A DNA stretch of 64,000 bases from Nocardioides zhouii (GTDB taxonomy: Bacteria > Actinomycetota > Actinomycetes > Propionibacteriales > Nocardioidaceae): assembly GCF_004137345.1 (NCBI RefSeq), contig NZ_SDWV01000003.1, positions 62,001-126,000 of the forward strand, given 5' to 3'. Within the stretch, counting starts at the first letter, position 1. Each line of letters starts with the position of its first letter. Below, in pieces: positions 1 to 8,435 of this stretch. A program made the position numbers and the translations under genes. The notes beneath the pieces are model-generated. The model did not search any database and was not told the DNA's origin. It was given only the letters and a program-made list of their open reading frames with translations.

Positions 1-734
1 AAGCGTACGACGCGCTTGCCGGCGCGGGCGCGGGCGACGATCACCTCGTTGATGGCGTCCTGCGACGCCGAGCGACCGCGCGGCAGCTTGGCCACGTCGA
101 TGAGCTCGACGTGCGGGCCCAGCTCGTCGAGGAGCTCGCGCGGGGCGAGCCGGTCGGCGACGACGACGTCGGCCGAGGCGAGCGCGTGGCGGGCGGCGAC
201 GGTGACGAAGTCGGGCTCGCCGGGTCCACCGCCGACCAGGACGACCCCCGGGCTCCGGTCGTGGGCGTCGGTGGCGGTCAGGTGGCCGTCGCGCAGGGCC
301 GTGACGATGTCGTCGCGCAGCGCCGCCGACTTGCGGGGCTCTCGGTTGCCCAGCACGCCGATGGTGACGCTCCCGTGGTGCCCGACGGCGGGCGTCCACG
401 CGGATCCGCCGAGGGCATCGTCGGCGCGTACGCAGAAGGTGTGCCGGCTCTCGGCGGCGGCGGCGACCCGGGCGTTGACGGCCGGGTCGTCGGTGACGGC
501 CACGACGTACCAGGCACCGTCGAGGTCGGTCTCGGTGAAGTCGCGCAGGTGCAGCGTCAGCTCGCCGGCAAGTCCCTCGAGCGCCGGGGTGACCTCGGGG
601 CTGACCAGCGTGACCTCGGCGCCCGCGGCCAGGAAGGTCGGCACCCGCCGCTGGGCGACGTGTCCCCCGCCGACCACGACGACCTTCCGTCCGGCCAGGA
701 CGAGTCCGGCGAGGTAGGGATGCGGGTCGGTCAT
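1..734 (-). CDS. cobA: Uroporphyrinogen-III C-methyltransferase / siroheme synthase (partial)
   Basis: Enzyme at the siroheme/corrin branch: it methylates uroporphyrinogen III with SAM and, in the fused CysG form, oxidises precorrin-2. The 244 visible codons start at ATG (734) and run off the left edge, so the C-terminus is missing. Residues about 10-110 form a Rossmann domain with VVVVGGGHVAQRR, typical of the CysG N-terminal dehydrogenase part. From residue 163 the methyltransferase begins with VVLVGGGPGEPDFVTV, followed by ADVVVADRLAP, which is the SUMT N-terminal signature. The two-domain order implies a fused protein. It is divergent from the gene at 784, with about 50 bp between them. 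Confidence 0.88.
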   Translation of the reverse strand, partial: MTDPHPYLAGLVLAGRKVVVVGGGHVAQRRVPTFLAAGAEVTLVSPEVTPALEGLAGELTLHLRDFTETDLDGAWYVVAVTDDPAVNARVAAAAESRHTFCVRADDALGGSAWTPAVGHHGSVTIGVLGNREPRKSAALRDDIVTALRDGHLTATDAHDRSPGVVLVGGGPGEPDFVTVAARHALASADVVVADRLAPRELLDELGPHVELIDVAKLPRGRSASQDAINEVIVARARAGKRVVR

Positions 735-771
735 GGTCCATTGTCTCCGGGCCGGTCATGGAGGGCGTGGC

Positions 772-777
772 TAGGTT
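772..777 (+). promoter_or_regulatory. -10 box of a leaderless promoter (PEBP gene)
   Basis: TAGGTT ends 6 nt before the ATG at 784. There is no Shine-Dalgarno sequence in the gap, so the transcript probably starts at the ATG. Confidence 0.5.
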
Positions 778-783
778 CGAGGG

Positions 784-1311
784 ATGAGCACTGGCATCGA
801 ACGACCCGTGGCCCCCAACCCCTACGAGTACCTGCCGCAGACCGCGTCCTTCACCGTCACCAGCGACGACGTGACCGACGGCGCCGCGCTGAAGGACGAT
901 CAGGTGGCGGCCCTCGGCAACACCTCGCCCCAGCTGAGCTGGTCCGGGGCGCCCGAGGGGACGCAGTCCTACGTGGTGACCTGCTTCGACCCCGACGCTC
1001 CGACCCCCAGCGGCTTCTGGCACTGGGTCCTCGTCGACGTCCCGGCCGACGTGACGTCCCTCGACACCGGCGCCGCGTCCGGCACCCTCCCGGGCGAGGC
1101 GTTCCACGTCCGCAACGACGGCGGCGAGTCGGGCTTCATGGGCGCGGCCCCGCCGGAGGGCGACCACCCGCACCGCTACTTCTTCGTGGTGCACGCCGTC
1201 GGGGCGCCGAGCCTCGGTGTCGACGCGGACGCCTCCCCGGCAGTCGTCTCCTTCAACCTGGCGTTCAAGACGCTCGGCCGCGCGATCGTGCACGGCACCT
1301 ACCAGCACTGA
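784..1311 (+). CDS. YbhB/YbcL-type phosphatidylethanolamine-binding (Raf kinase inhibitor-like) protein
   Basis: 175-aa soluble protein of the bacterial PEBP family, thought to bind small anionic ligands; no reaction is established for most members. The family core is visible: [20 protein letters not shown] near residue 42, [20 protein letters not shown] around 70-90, and [17 protein letters not shown] around 122-138 (the DPDxP and GxHRY ligand-pocket motifs). Length matches the family. There is no signal peptide, so it should be cytoplasmic. A TAGGTT box 6 nt before the ATG suggests leaderless expression. A hairpin with a T run follows it. Confidence 0.9.
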   Translation: MSTGIERPVAPNPYEYLPQTASFTVTSDDVTDGAALKDDQVAALGNTSPQLSWSGAPEGTQSYVVTCFDPDAPTPSGFWHWVLVDVPADVTSLDTGAASGTLPGEAFHVRNDGGESGFMGAAPPEGDHPHRYFFVVHAVGAPSLGVDADASPAVVSFNLAFKTLGRAIVHGTYQH

Positions 1312-1341
1312 CCCACCCAGCACGCAGCACCAGGCCCGTAC

Positions 1342-1391
1342 GGGGCCCGATGGTCGAGACCTTCATGGTCCAGACCACCGGGCCCCTTTTT
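1342..1391 (+). terminator. Rho-independent terminator after the PEBP gene
   Basis: The arm 1342-1355 pairs with 1373-1386 over 14 bp with one mismatch, and five T residues follow (1387-1391). It lies 30 bp after the PEBP stop codon. Confidence 0.75.
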
Positions 1392-1468
1392 CGTGTTCCG
1401 CCTCTCGAGCGCAGCACGCGCGCTTTGATCTGCACCGAGACGTTTCTCGCCCGTTCGTAGCCCGAAAC

Positions 1469-1497
1469 TTGACGTAGCACCCCTTGTTACAAGATTC
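1469..1497 (+). promoter_or_regulatory. Possible promoter of the CAP-domain gene
   Basis: TTGACG at 1469-1474 is a good -35 match. A weak -10 (GATTCT or overlapping hexamers) lies 16-18 nt downstream. The short palindrome TTGTTACAAG lies between them. The -10 assignment is uncertain. Confidence 0.3.
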
Positions 1498-1547
1498 TCT
1501 CAAGATCCACTCCCCCGCTCTCGTGGATCCGCCCCGGAGGAATGACC

Positions 1548-2123
1548 GTGCCCCACTCCCGCTCCCTTGCCCGGCTCGCGACGATCGCCGTCGCTGCAGC
1601 CGCGGTGTGCAGTGTCCCGGCGGCCGCCGACGCGAAGGACTGGTCCGGCCCGCGGAGCACGGCGAACTGGTCCGGCCCGCGGACCGCAGCGCACGTGGTC
1701 ACCAGCGCCGGTGGCGACCTCGACGACACCTCCGACGCCGTCGCGACCGACGCCCTCGAGGACGCACTGATGGCGGAGATCAACGAGGCGCGTGCGGCCA
1801 ACGGCCTGCGCAAGATCTGGAACTTCGACGCGTGCACCGACCAGCTCGCCGAGGAGTGGGGCCAGCAGATCGCCCGCACCGGGCTCTTCGAGCACCGGGA
1901 CCAGAACGAGGTCATCCGCAGGTGCAACAACTCGTGGGCCGGCGAGACGCTGGTGCGCGGTGTGGGTCTCACCCCTGACGTCATGGTCGACCTCTGGCTC
2001 GACTCCCCCGGCCACCGCGAGATCCTCCTCAACCCCCGCGCGCGCCGCGCCGGCGTGTCCATCGACCAGGACAGCCAGGGCCGCGTGATCGGCGTGGTCA
2101 ACCTCGTGCGGCACACCAGCTGA
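1548..2123 (+). CDS. Secreted CAP-domain (SCP/PR1-like) protein
   Basis: Exported 191-aa CAP-superfamily protein of unknown substrate. A signal peptide is obvious (RSLARLATIAVAAAAVCSVPAAADA, cleavage near AADA). A short linker carries a near-duplicated WSGPRSTANWSGPR segment. The CAP fold follows: LMAEINEARAANGL, the helix with LAEEWGQQIA, EHRDQNEVI, SWAGETLVRG, and the CAP2-like tail MVDLWLDSPGHREILLNPRARRAGVSI. GTG at 1548 is preferred because GGAGG (1536-1540) lies 7 nt before it. An ATG at 1542 would sit almost on top of that site and would add two residues. It is flanked by terminators on both sides, so it is probably monocistronic. Confidence 0.87.
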   Translation: MPHSRSLARLATIAVAAAAVCSVPAAADAKDWSGPRSTANWSGPRTAAHVVTSAGGDLDDTSDAVATDALEDALMAEINEARAANGLRKIWNFDACTDQLAEEWGQQIARTGLFEHRDQNEVIRRCNNSWAGETLVRGVGLTPDVMVDLWLDSPGHREILLNPRARRAGVSIDQDSQGRVIGVVNLVRHTS

Positions 2124-2175
2124 CGGCCGATCCCGGCCAGCACGCGTACGAGGTGCGCGTGTCACCACACATGTG

Positions 2176-2219
2176 AGACGATCCCCGACCCCCTCGTGGG
2201 TGGGCCGGGGATCGTCTTT
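2176..2219 (+). terminator. Rho-independent terminator after the CAP gene
   Basis: The 12-bp perfect stem AGACGATCCCCG (2176-2187) pairs with 2206-2217, with an 18-nt loop and TTT after it. It lies about 50 bp after the CAP stop and just before the ABC exporter genes. Confidence 0.7.
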
Positions 2220-2236
2220 CATGAAGGGGTCGCGTT

Positions 2237-3049
2237 GTGAGGGGTGGGGGGATGTTGCACGTCGCCGTCGCGACCCGCACCTTCCGCCGCTACTCGACCT
2301 ATCGGGCGGCTACCCTCGCCGGCATCTTCACCAATTCCGTCTTCGGCGTCATCTACTCCTACGCCTACCTCGCGCTGTGGAACGAGAACCCGACGGCGGG
2401 TGGCTACGACGCGCAGGACGCGGTGACGTACGTCTGGCTCGGGCAGGCGCTGCTGATGACCATCGCCCTCTGGGGCGGCGGCACCACCGACGACCTCGCC
2501 GAGCGGGTCCGCACCGGCGACATCGCGATCGACCTCTACCGCCCCGTCGGCCTGGTCGGGTGGTACCTCGCGAGCGACCTCGGCCGGGCGGCGTACCACC
2601 TGCTCACGCGCGGCTTCGGGCCGACGCTGATCGGCATCGTCGTCTTCGACATCGCGCTGCCCGCGTCGCCGCTCCACGCCGTCGCGTTCGCCGTGTCGCT
2701 GGTGCTCGCCGTCATCGTGAGCTTCGCGATCCGGTTCCTCGTGGCCAGCACCGCGTTCTGGCTGCTCGACCAGTCGGGCGTGAAGGTGATGAGCGGCGCG
2801 TTCGCGATCTTCTTCAGCGGGATGATGCTGCCGCTGGTGCTCTTCCCCGGCTGGCTCGGCACCCTCTCCAACGCGTTGCCGTGGGCGTCGTACGTCCAGG
2901 TGCCGGCCGACATCTGGCTCGGCAAGCACGTCGGCACGGGGCTGCTGGCCGCGCTCGGCTTCCAGGTCTTCTGGGCCGTGGTGCTGCTGGCCGCCTGCCA
3001 GGGCGTCCTGCGGCTCGCGACCCGCAAGGTGGTGGTGCAGGGTGGTTGA
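2237..3049 (+). CDS. ABC-2 type exporter permease subunit 1
   Basis: First of two membrane subunits of an ABC exporter of unknown substrate, of the paired DUF990-like/COG4587-COG3694 type. About 270 aa with six hydrophobic segments, among them residues about 25-48 (TLAGIFTNSVFGVIYSYAYLAL), 128-148, 156-176 and 245-265. The polar loop GGGTTDDLAERVRTGDIAIDLYRPV is characteristic: in this family the first permease carries a GDIxxDLxRP motif before helix 3. The start is GTG 2237 or ATG 2252; the latter has a G-rich Shine-Dalgarno directly upstream. It overlaps the next gene by 8 bp, so the two are translationally coupled. Confidence 0.85.
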   Translation: MRGGGMLHVAVATRTFRRYSTYRAATLAGIFTNSVFGVIYSYAYLALWNENPTAGGYDAQDAVTYVWLGQALLMTIALWGGGTTDDLAERVRTGDIAIDLYRPVGLVGWYLASDLGRAAYHLLTRGFGPTLIGIVVFDIALPASPLHAVAFAVSLVLAVIVSFAIRFLVASTAFWLLDQSGVKVMSGAFAIFFSGMMLPLVLFPGWLGTLSNALPWASYVQVPADIWLGKHVGTGLLAALGFQVFWAVVLLAACQGVLRLATRKVVVQGG

Positions 3050-3845
3050 CCTGACCCACCTGCGCACCTACGGCCAGATCGCCTGGCTCTGGATCCGCGC
3101 CGCCTGGCAGTACCCCACGTCGTTCGTGCTCCTCGCGGTCGGCAACGGGATGATCACCGGGCTGGACTTCGTCGGCCTCTGGATCATGTTCGCCCACCTC
3201 AACGACCTCGAGGGGTTCACGCTGCACGAGGTGGCGCTACTCTACGGCAGCGCCTCGCTGGCCCTCGCGTTCGCCGACACTGCGATCGGCAGCGTCGAGC
3301 GGATCGGCACGTACATCCGCACCGGTCGCCTTGACCAGATGATGACCAAGCCGGTGCCGCTGCTGGTGCAGGTCTGCGCCGACCAGTTCACCCTCCGCCG
3401 GCTCGGCCGGCTGACCCAGGCGAGCGTGGTGTTCGGGTGGGCGTGCACGTACGTCGACTGGACGCCGCTGAGGGTCGTGGTGGCCGTGTCGATGCTCGTC
3501 AGCGGCGCGCTCGTGTTCTTCGGCCTCTTCGTCGGCTTCTCCTGCATCCAGTTCTGGACGACGGACGCCACCGAGTTCGCCAACGCCTTCACCTACGGCG
3601 GTGCGACTGTCACCCAGTACCCCCTCAACATCTTCCCGCGCGAGGTGATGGTCGGGCTGACGTTCGTGATTCCCGTCGCCTTCGTGAACTGGTATCCCTG
3701 TCTCTACCTCCTCGGTCGCCCCGACCCCTTCGGCAACCCGGAGGTCCTGCAGTTCGCGTCACCGCTCGCCGGCGTGCTGACGATGGCGGCCGCCCTGCTC
3801 GTGTGGCGCTCCGGCGTCCGCCACTACACCTCCACCGGGAGCTGA
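3042..3845 (+). CDS. ABC-2 type exporter permease subunit 2
   Basis: Second membrane subunit of the same exporter, 267 aa. Six hydrophobic stretches are visible, with the paralogous motif GTYIRTGRLDQMMTKPVPLLVQV around residues 89-110 replacing GDIAIDLYRPV of the first subunit. The C-terminal region has the typical FPREVMVGLTFVIPVAFVNWYP segment. It starts at GTG 3042 inside the end of the upstream permease gene and ends 1 bp before the ATPase gene, so all three form one operon. Substrate unknown. Confidence 0.85.
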   Translation: MVDLTHLRTYGQIAWLWIRAAWQYPTSFVLLAVGNGMITGLDFVGLWIMFAHLNDLEGFTLHEVALLYGSASLALAFADTAIGSVERIGTYIRTGRLDQMMTKPVPLLVQVCADQFTLRRLGRLTQASVVFGWACTYVDWTPLRVVVAVSMLVSGALVFFGLFVGFSCIQFWTTDATEFANAFTYGGATVTQYPLNIFPREVMVGLTFVIPVAFVNWYPCLYLLGRPDPFGNPEVLQFASPLAGVLTMAAALLVWRSGVRHYTSTGS

Positions 3846-3846
3846 C

Positions 3847-4818
3847 ATGTCGTCCGACCCAGGACCGCTGATCGACGTACGCGACCTCGCGCGCACCTTC
3901 GACGTACGCCGTCGGGTCGAGGGAAAGCGCCGCCGGGTGCGTGACGAGGTGCACGCCGTCCACGACCTCACCTTCTCCGTCGCGGCCGGCGAGATGGTCG
4001 GCTACATCGGGCCCAACGGGGCCGGCAAGTCGACGACCATCAAGATGCTGACCGGCATCCTCGTGCCCACCGGCGGACAGGTCCGCGTGGGCGGGCTCGA
4101 CCCCAGTCGCGAGCGCGTCCAGCTCGCCCGCCGGATCGGGGTGGTCTTCGGCCAGCGCTCGACGCTCTGGTGGGACCTGCCGTTGCGCGACTCGTTCGAC
4201 CTGCTCCAGAAGATGTACCGCATCCCACCGGCGCGCTACCGCGAGAACCTGGCCCGATTCGTCGAGCTCCTCGACCTCGGCGCCCAGCTCGACACCCCGG
4301 TGCGCCAGCTCAGCCTCGGCCAGCGGATGCGCGGCGACATCACTGCGGCACTGCTCCACGACCCCGAGGTGATCTACCTCGACGAGCCCACGATCGGCCT
4401 CGACGTGGTGAGCAAGGGCCGGCTGCGCGAGTTCCTCCGCGCGCTCAACCAGGAGCGCGGCACGACGCTCCTGCTGACCACCCACGACCTGCAGGACATC
4501 GAGGCCCTCTGCGACCGCGTGATCGTGATCGACCACGGCACGAGCGTGTACGACGGCTCGCTGGCCGGGCTGCACGCCCAGGGCGGCTCCTCCCGCACTC
4601 TGGTCGTCGACCTGGTCGACGAGGCCGCGCCCATCGACGTACCCGGGGCCCAGGTCCGCAACGTCGAGGGACCGCGGCAGTGGCTGTCCTTCCCCAGCGA
4701 CGCTAGCGCCGCGCCGATCGTCGCGGCGGTGGCGTCGGCGTACGACGTCGCGGACCTCTCCATCCAGGAGCCCGACATCGAGGACGTCATCCGCGAGCTC
4801 TACTCCCGGGGCGCCTGA
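3847..4818 (+). CDS. ABC exporter ATP-binding subunit
   Basis: 323-aa nucleotide-binding subunit that powers the two permeases upstream. Walker [10 protein letters not shown] is at residues 55-63, the signature LSLGQ at 155-159, Walker B VIYLDEPT at 175-182, and the H-loop in LLTTHDLQD. The signature is LSLGQ rather than LSGGQ, which is common in this COG4586-type group. The C-terminal 80 residues form a small accessory domain. ATG 3847 follows the previous stop after 1 bp. It converges on the phosphatase gene with only 4 bp between stops. Confidence 0.9.
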   Translation: MSSDPGPLIDVRDLARTFDVRRRVEGKRRRVRDEVHAVHDLTFSVAAGEMVGYIGPNGAGKSTTIKMLTGILVPTGGQVRVGGLDPSRERVQLARRIGVVFGQRSTLWWDLPLRDSFDLLQKMYRIPPARYRENLARFVELLDLGAQLDTPVRQLSLGQRMRGDITAALLHDPEVIYLDEPTIGLDVVSKGRLREFLRALNQERGTTLLLTTHDLQDIEALCDRVIVIDHGTSVYDGSLAGLHAQGGSSRTLVVDLVDEAAPIDVPGAQVRNVEGPRQWLSFPSDASAAPIVAAVASAYDVADLSIQEPDIEDVIRELYSRGA

Positions 4819-4822
4819 GGCG

Positions 4823-5971
4823 TCAGCCCAGGCCGCGGTGCCGCTCGGAGTCGCGCTCGGGCGAGGTCAGCGGCTGGCGCTCGAGGACGAGCATGGCCCG
4901 GTCGTCGTCGCCGCGGGGCACCTTCTTGAGCACCCGTCGGGGCATGCCGGTGAAGCCGCGGGCGTCGACGGCCTGCAGTGCCACGTCGCGCAGCCAGTCG
5001 ATGCCGTCGTCGAGGTCACGGTCGGCGGTCTCGATGACGCCGTCGGTGTAGAACATGAGCGCCTCACCCGGACGGAGCCGCCCGCGGCTCGGGGTGAAGT
5101 CGGCCTCGGGGATGACGCCCAGCGCCATCCCCCGGGCGTTGTCGACCGTCCAGCCACGCTGCCCCAGGTGCCAGTGGAGCGCCGGCGGGTGGCCGGCGCT
5201 GGTGATCGTGTAGTCGCCGGTGACGAGGTCGACCTTGATGTGGACCGCGGTGGCGAGGGACTCGTCGGACTCCTGGCGGAGCAGGAACTGGTTGGCCGCC
5301 GACATCAGCTCGGCGGGCGGGAGCGCGCCGATGAGCCCGCCCAGGGCACCGGCGAACTGCAGCGCCTGCGGCCCCACCGAGGTGCCCTTGCCGCACACGT
5401 CGACCAGCGCCATCTCCAGCCAGCGCCCCTCGCGCAGGTCGGCGACGAGGAAGTCGCCGGCATAGCTGGGGCCGTTGGCGGTGATGGTGGCCGACTGCGT
5501 ACGCCAGCCGTCGGGCAGCGGCGGCACGACGCCCTGGCGCTGGAGCCGGTCTCGCAACTGGCTCAGCACTGCCTCGCTGAGCGCCATCGGCAGGCCGGAG
5601 CGCTGCTTGCTCGCCTGGTAGAGCGCGAGCAGGAGGCCGACGGCGAGGATGACGAGCCCCGTGGACCTGTGGGCCGTCGCGAAGCTGCTCTCGACCGAGG
5701 TCCACCACGCGACGACGCCCAGGACGAGACCCAGCACCAGCAGCGGGACGAACCGCAGCAGCATCGTGCCGAGCATGAGGAAAAGGAACCAGAGCGAGAC
5801 CGGCACGACCACCCGGGTCAGCGCGCCGATGGTCACCGCCACGACGATGAGCGTGACGAGGATCAGAAGGAGGAACGCCTGGCTCGCCCGCGACCCCGTA
5901 CGCCAGCCGTCGACCCGCTGACGGACATAGGTGGAGGACCCGCGCACCAGGGACTCCCACGCGTTCGACAC
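4823..5971 (-). CDS. Membrane-anchored SpoIIE-type PP2C serine phosphatase
   Basis: 382-aa protein phosphatase likely acting on anti-anti-sigma or other phospho-Ser proteins. Residues about 30-115 contain three to four membrane helices (QAFLLLILVTLIVVAVTIGAL, PVSLWFLFLMLGTMLLRFV, LVILAVGLLLAL). The cytoplasmic SpoIIE domain follows, with YAGDFLVADLREGRWLEMALVDVCGKG around 165-195 (the GGD-equivalent is AGD, then DVCGKG), AGHPPALHW, and LMFYTDGVIETADRD (metal-binding D/G-V-x-E). No PAS, GAF or HAMP sensor is present. No sigma or anti-sigma partner lies beside it. Confidence 0.88.
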   Translation of the reverse strand: MSNAWESLVRGSSTYVRQRVDGWRTGSRASQAFLLLILVTLIVVAVTIGALTRVVVPVSLWFLFLMLGTMLLRFVPLLVLGLVLGVVAWWTSVESSFATAHRSTGLVILAVGLLLALYQASKQRSGLPMALSEAVLSQLRDRLQRQGVVPPLPDGWRTQSATITANGPSYAGDFLVADLREGRWLEMALVDVCGKGTSVGPQALQFAGALGGLIGALPPAELMSAANQFLLRQESDESLATAVHIKVDLVTGDYTITSAGHPPALHWHLGQRGWTVDNARGMALGVIPEADFTPSRGRLRPGEALMFYTDGVIETADRDLDDGIDWLRDVALQAVDARGFTGMPRRVLKKVPRGDDDRAMLVLERQPLTSPERDSERHRGLG

Positions 5972-6058
5972 GGCTGCAGGGTAGAGCCCGGCTCACGGCC
6001 CTCGCGGTCGAACCACGAAAACCGCGGGAGCCTCGCGAGCGGCCCGTACACGCGCCAC

Positions 6059-6064
6059 TAGGGT
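6059..6064 (+). promoter_or_regulatory. -10 box of a leaderless promoter (hydrolase gene)
   Basis: TAGGGT lies 6 nt before ATG 6071 with no Shine-Dalgarno sequence, indicating leaderless translation. Confidence 0.5.
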
Positions 6065-6070
6065 TGCCCC

Positions 6071-7069
6071 ATGCCTCCGGAGCCCCTGCAGGCCGACGTC
6101 CTCGGTCCTGACTACCGGGTAGAGACGATCTCGCTCCCGCCGGACAGCGAGGGGTCCGTGGTCGCCACGCTGGTGACGCTCGAGCCGGACCGGCCCAACG
6201 GACGGGCCGTGCTGCACGTGCACGGCTTCGCCGACTACTTCTTCCACACCGAGTACGCCCGGTGGTGGGCCGACCGCGGCTACACCTTCTACGCCGTCGA
6301 CCTCCGCAAGTACGGCCGGTCACTGCGCGAGCACCAGACCCCCAACTACGTCTCGGACCTGCACGAGTACTTCGCCGAGATCGACCTCGCCTGGTGGCGC
6401 ATCACCCAGCGCGACGGGCACCGCGAGGTGATCGTGTCGGGACACTCGACGGGCGGCCTGACGGTGCCCCTCTGGGCGCACGAGCGCCGACCGGCGGAGC
6501 TGACGGCGATGGTGCTGAACTCGCCGTGGTTCGACATGCAGGGAGCCGCCTGGCTGCGCAGCCCGGCCGCGCGCGTGGCCATCGAGCGGCTCGGCACCTC
6601 CCGGCCCATGCGGGAGATCCCGCGCAAGGTCAGCCCGGTCTACGGCCACTCGCTCCACGTCGAGCACGGCGGCGAGTGGGACTACGACCTGGCGTGGAAG
6701 CCGCTCGAGTCCCGCCCCGTGTACGTCGGCTGGCTCCGAGCAGTGCGCCGCGGCCACGCGCAACTGCACGCCGGGCTGGACGTGACCTGCCCGATCCTGG
6801 TGCTGTCGTCGGCGCGCTCCTGGTTCGGCGAGCAGACCGACGAGACCGTGACGACCCACGACATCGTCCTCGACGTCGAGCAGATCCGGCGGTGGGCCTC
6901 GTCCGTCGGCCGGCACGTCACCTCGATCGGGATCGACGGCGCCATGCACGACGTGGTGCTGTCTCGGCCCGAGATCCGCGCACAGGCGTACGACGCACTC
7001 GAGAGGTGGCTGGGTGCCTGGGTGGAGCGCTCGTCAGTCAGCCCGGACGCCGGCGACGCGCACTCCTAG
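6071..7069 (+). CDS. Alpha/beta hydrolase (serine aminopeptidase S33 / lysophospholipase type)
   Basis: 332-aa cytoplasmic esterase or lipase-like hydrolase of unknown substrate. The oxyanion segment LHVHGFADYFFHTEYARWWADRGY is near residue 47. The nucleophile elbow GHSTGG has Ser126. An acid candidate lies in CPILVLSSARSWFGEQTDE, and the catalytic His is probably the one in DGAMHDVVLSRP near residue 296. The lid region has WLRSPAARVAIERLG. A TAGGGT box 6 nt upstream supports ATG 6071 as both transcription and translation start. Monocistronic. Confidence 0.88.
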   Translation: MPPEPLQADVLGPDYRVETISLPPDSEGSVVATLVTLEPDRPNGRAVLHVHGFADYFFHTEYARWWADRGYTFYAVDLRKYGRSLREHQTPNYVSDLHEYFAEIDLAWWRITQRDGHREVIVSGHSTGGLTVPLWAHERRPAELTAMVLNSPWFDMQGAAWLRSPAARVAIERLGTSRPMREIPRKVSPVYGHSLHVEHGGEWDYDLAWKPLESRPVYVGWLRAVRRGHAQLHAGLDVTCPILVLSSARSWFGEQTDETVTTHDIVLDVEQIRRWASSVGRHVTSIGIDGAMHDVVLSRPEIRAQAYDALERWLGAWVERSSVSPDAGDAHS

Positions 7070-7256
7070 CCCCTTTCCTGACGGTCTGTCCCGGAAGTCA
7101 GGATCTGTTCGTGACCTGTCTGGTCCAGCCGTACACCCTTGGTAACACAGCGGTAACAATCAGCCACTGAATGGTGACAACGCCAGCGGGAGATCCCTCC
7201 CGATCTCACTGTGGGCAGCGCGTCGCGCCGCGATGTCTCTATGTGGGGAGAAGAAC

Positions 7257-8375
7257 ATGCACGTGTACAGCAAGCTGGGGGGAGCCGCTCTCGCGGTCGC
7301 CGTCGGCATCAGTTCGACCATGCTCGTCGCAGGGCCGGCCGAGGCCGCCAAGCCGACCCGGATCAAGGGGTCCGTCACCTCGGAGGACGGCACCCCGCTT
7401 CCCGGCATCGTGGTGACCACGCTCGCCGACCCCGCCGGCACCGGCCAGTGGGTCGCGGTGGACGACGCGGTCACCGGCCTCGGCGGCGGATACAACGTCG
7501 GCAAGCTCGACGACGGCATCTACCGCGTGCGGTTCGACGACCCGACGGGCGCGTACGCCACGGAGTTCTACAACGACGCCCCCCGCATCGAGTCCGCCGC
7601 CCCGGTGGACCTCACGAACGGCGGCTTCCCGACGCTCGCGACCGCGAAGCTCGCCGGTGCAGCCCACCTGGTCGGCACCGTCACCGGGAGCGACACCAAC
7701 GGCGTTGCCGGGGCAGAGGTGACGGCGTACGTCCGCCAGGGCGCCTCCGCATGGACGTCCTTCCGGACGGTCGTGGCCGGCTCCGACGGCACCTACGACA
7801 TCGGCGGCCTGTCCGCCGGCGAGTACACGCTCGGCTTCCGCGACCCCGCCTCCAACGTCACCGAGTACTGGAACGACCGCGCCGCGATCGCCGACGCCGA
7901 CCCCGTGACGGTCCCGAGCGCCGGACGTTACGACGTGTCCCTGGCGACGCCCACGCCGCCGACGCCGACGCCCACCCCGACGCCGACGCCGACGCCGACT
8001 CCGACGCCGACTCCGACGCCGACGCCGACTCCCACGGTGACCCCGACCCCGACCCCGACACCCGTGGCACCGGTCGTGGTGACGACGACCCCGACGGCTG
8101 CTGCGGTCACGGTCATCAAGCGGCCGCGCATCAAGGGCCTCGCCGAGGTGGGCGAGCGGCTGCGGGTGACCAAGGGGACCTGGAACCCCACGTCGGTCAC
8201 GCGCACGGTGCAGTGGCTCGCCAACGGCAAGAGGATCAAGAACGCGACGAAGAACCGCCTGCGCCTGACCAGCAAGCTGGTCGGCAAGAGGATCTCGGTG
8301 CGGGTCGTCGCCACGGCCGCGGGCCGCACGCCGGTCACCGTGACGACGCGCAGGACCAAGCGCATCGCCGACTGA
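7257..8375 (+). CDS. Secreted protein with CnaB-like repeats and a Thr-Pro stalk
   Basis: Exported 372-aa surface or secreted protein, function unknown. ATG 7257 is chosen because GGGGAGAAG (7245-7253) sits just upstream and the product starts directly with a signal peptide ending near PAEAA. Two carboxypeptidase-regulatory/CnaB-like beta domains follow (KGSVTSEDGTPLPGIVVTT; VGTVTGSDTNGVAGAEVTAY). Then comes a stalk of about 40 residues of alternating Thr-Pro, and a C-terminal Ig-like module (GERLRVTKGTWNPTSVTRTV, QWLANGKRIK). The order suggests cell-surface display, but no LPxTG motif or membrane tail is seen. An in-frame ATG at 7233 lacks a ribosome-binding site. Confidence 0.78.
   Translation: MHVYSKLGGAALAVAVGISSTMLVAGPAEAAKPTRIKGSVTSEDGTPLPGIVVTTLADPAGTGQWVAVDDAVTGLGGGYNVGKLDDGIYRVRFDDPTGAYATEFYNDAPRIESAAPVDLTNGGFPTLATAKLAGAAHLVGTVTGSDTNGVAGAEVTAYVRQGASAWTSFRTVVAGSDGTYDIGGLSAGEYTLGFRDPASNVTEYWNDRAAIADADPVTVPSAGRYDVSLATPTPPTPTPTPTPTPTPTPTPTPTPTPTPTVTPTPTPTPVAPVVVTTTPTAAAVTVIKRPRIKGLAEVGERLRVTKGTWNPTSVTRTVQWLANGKRIKNATKNRLRLTSKLVGKRISVRVVATAAGRTPVTVTTRRTKRIAD
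7943..8064. repeat. Simple repeat encoding (Thr-Pro)n
   Basis: About 120 bp of ACG/ACC/ACT plus CCG/CCC codons encode the Thr-Pro stalk of the secreted protein. The 6-bp period is nearly uninterrupted and is expected to vary in length by slippage. Confidence 0.85.
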
Positions 8376-8381
8376 ACGGGT

Positions 8382-8416
8382 CCTGCCGCCCCTCCACCTC
8401 AGGCAGGGGCGGCAGG
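8382..8416. terminator. Bidirectional terminator hairpin between converging genes
   Basis: Perfect 12-bp stem CCTGCCGCCCCT (8382-8393) paired with 8405-8416, loop 11 nt. It lies between the stops of two converging genes. There is no T tract on the + side, so termination is likely but not certain. Confidence 0.55.
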
Positions 8417-8435
8417 CACCATCGAGCGACGACTG

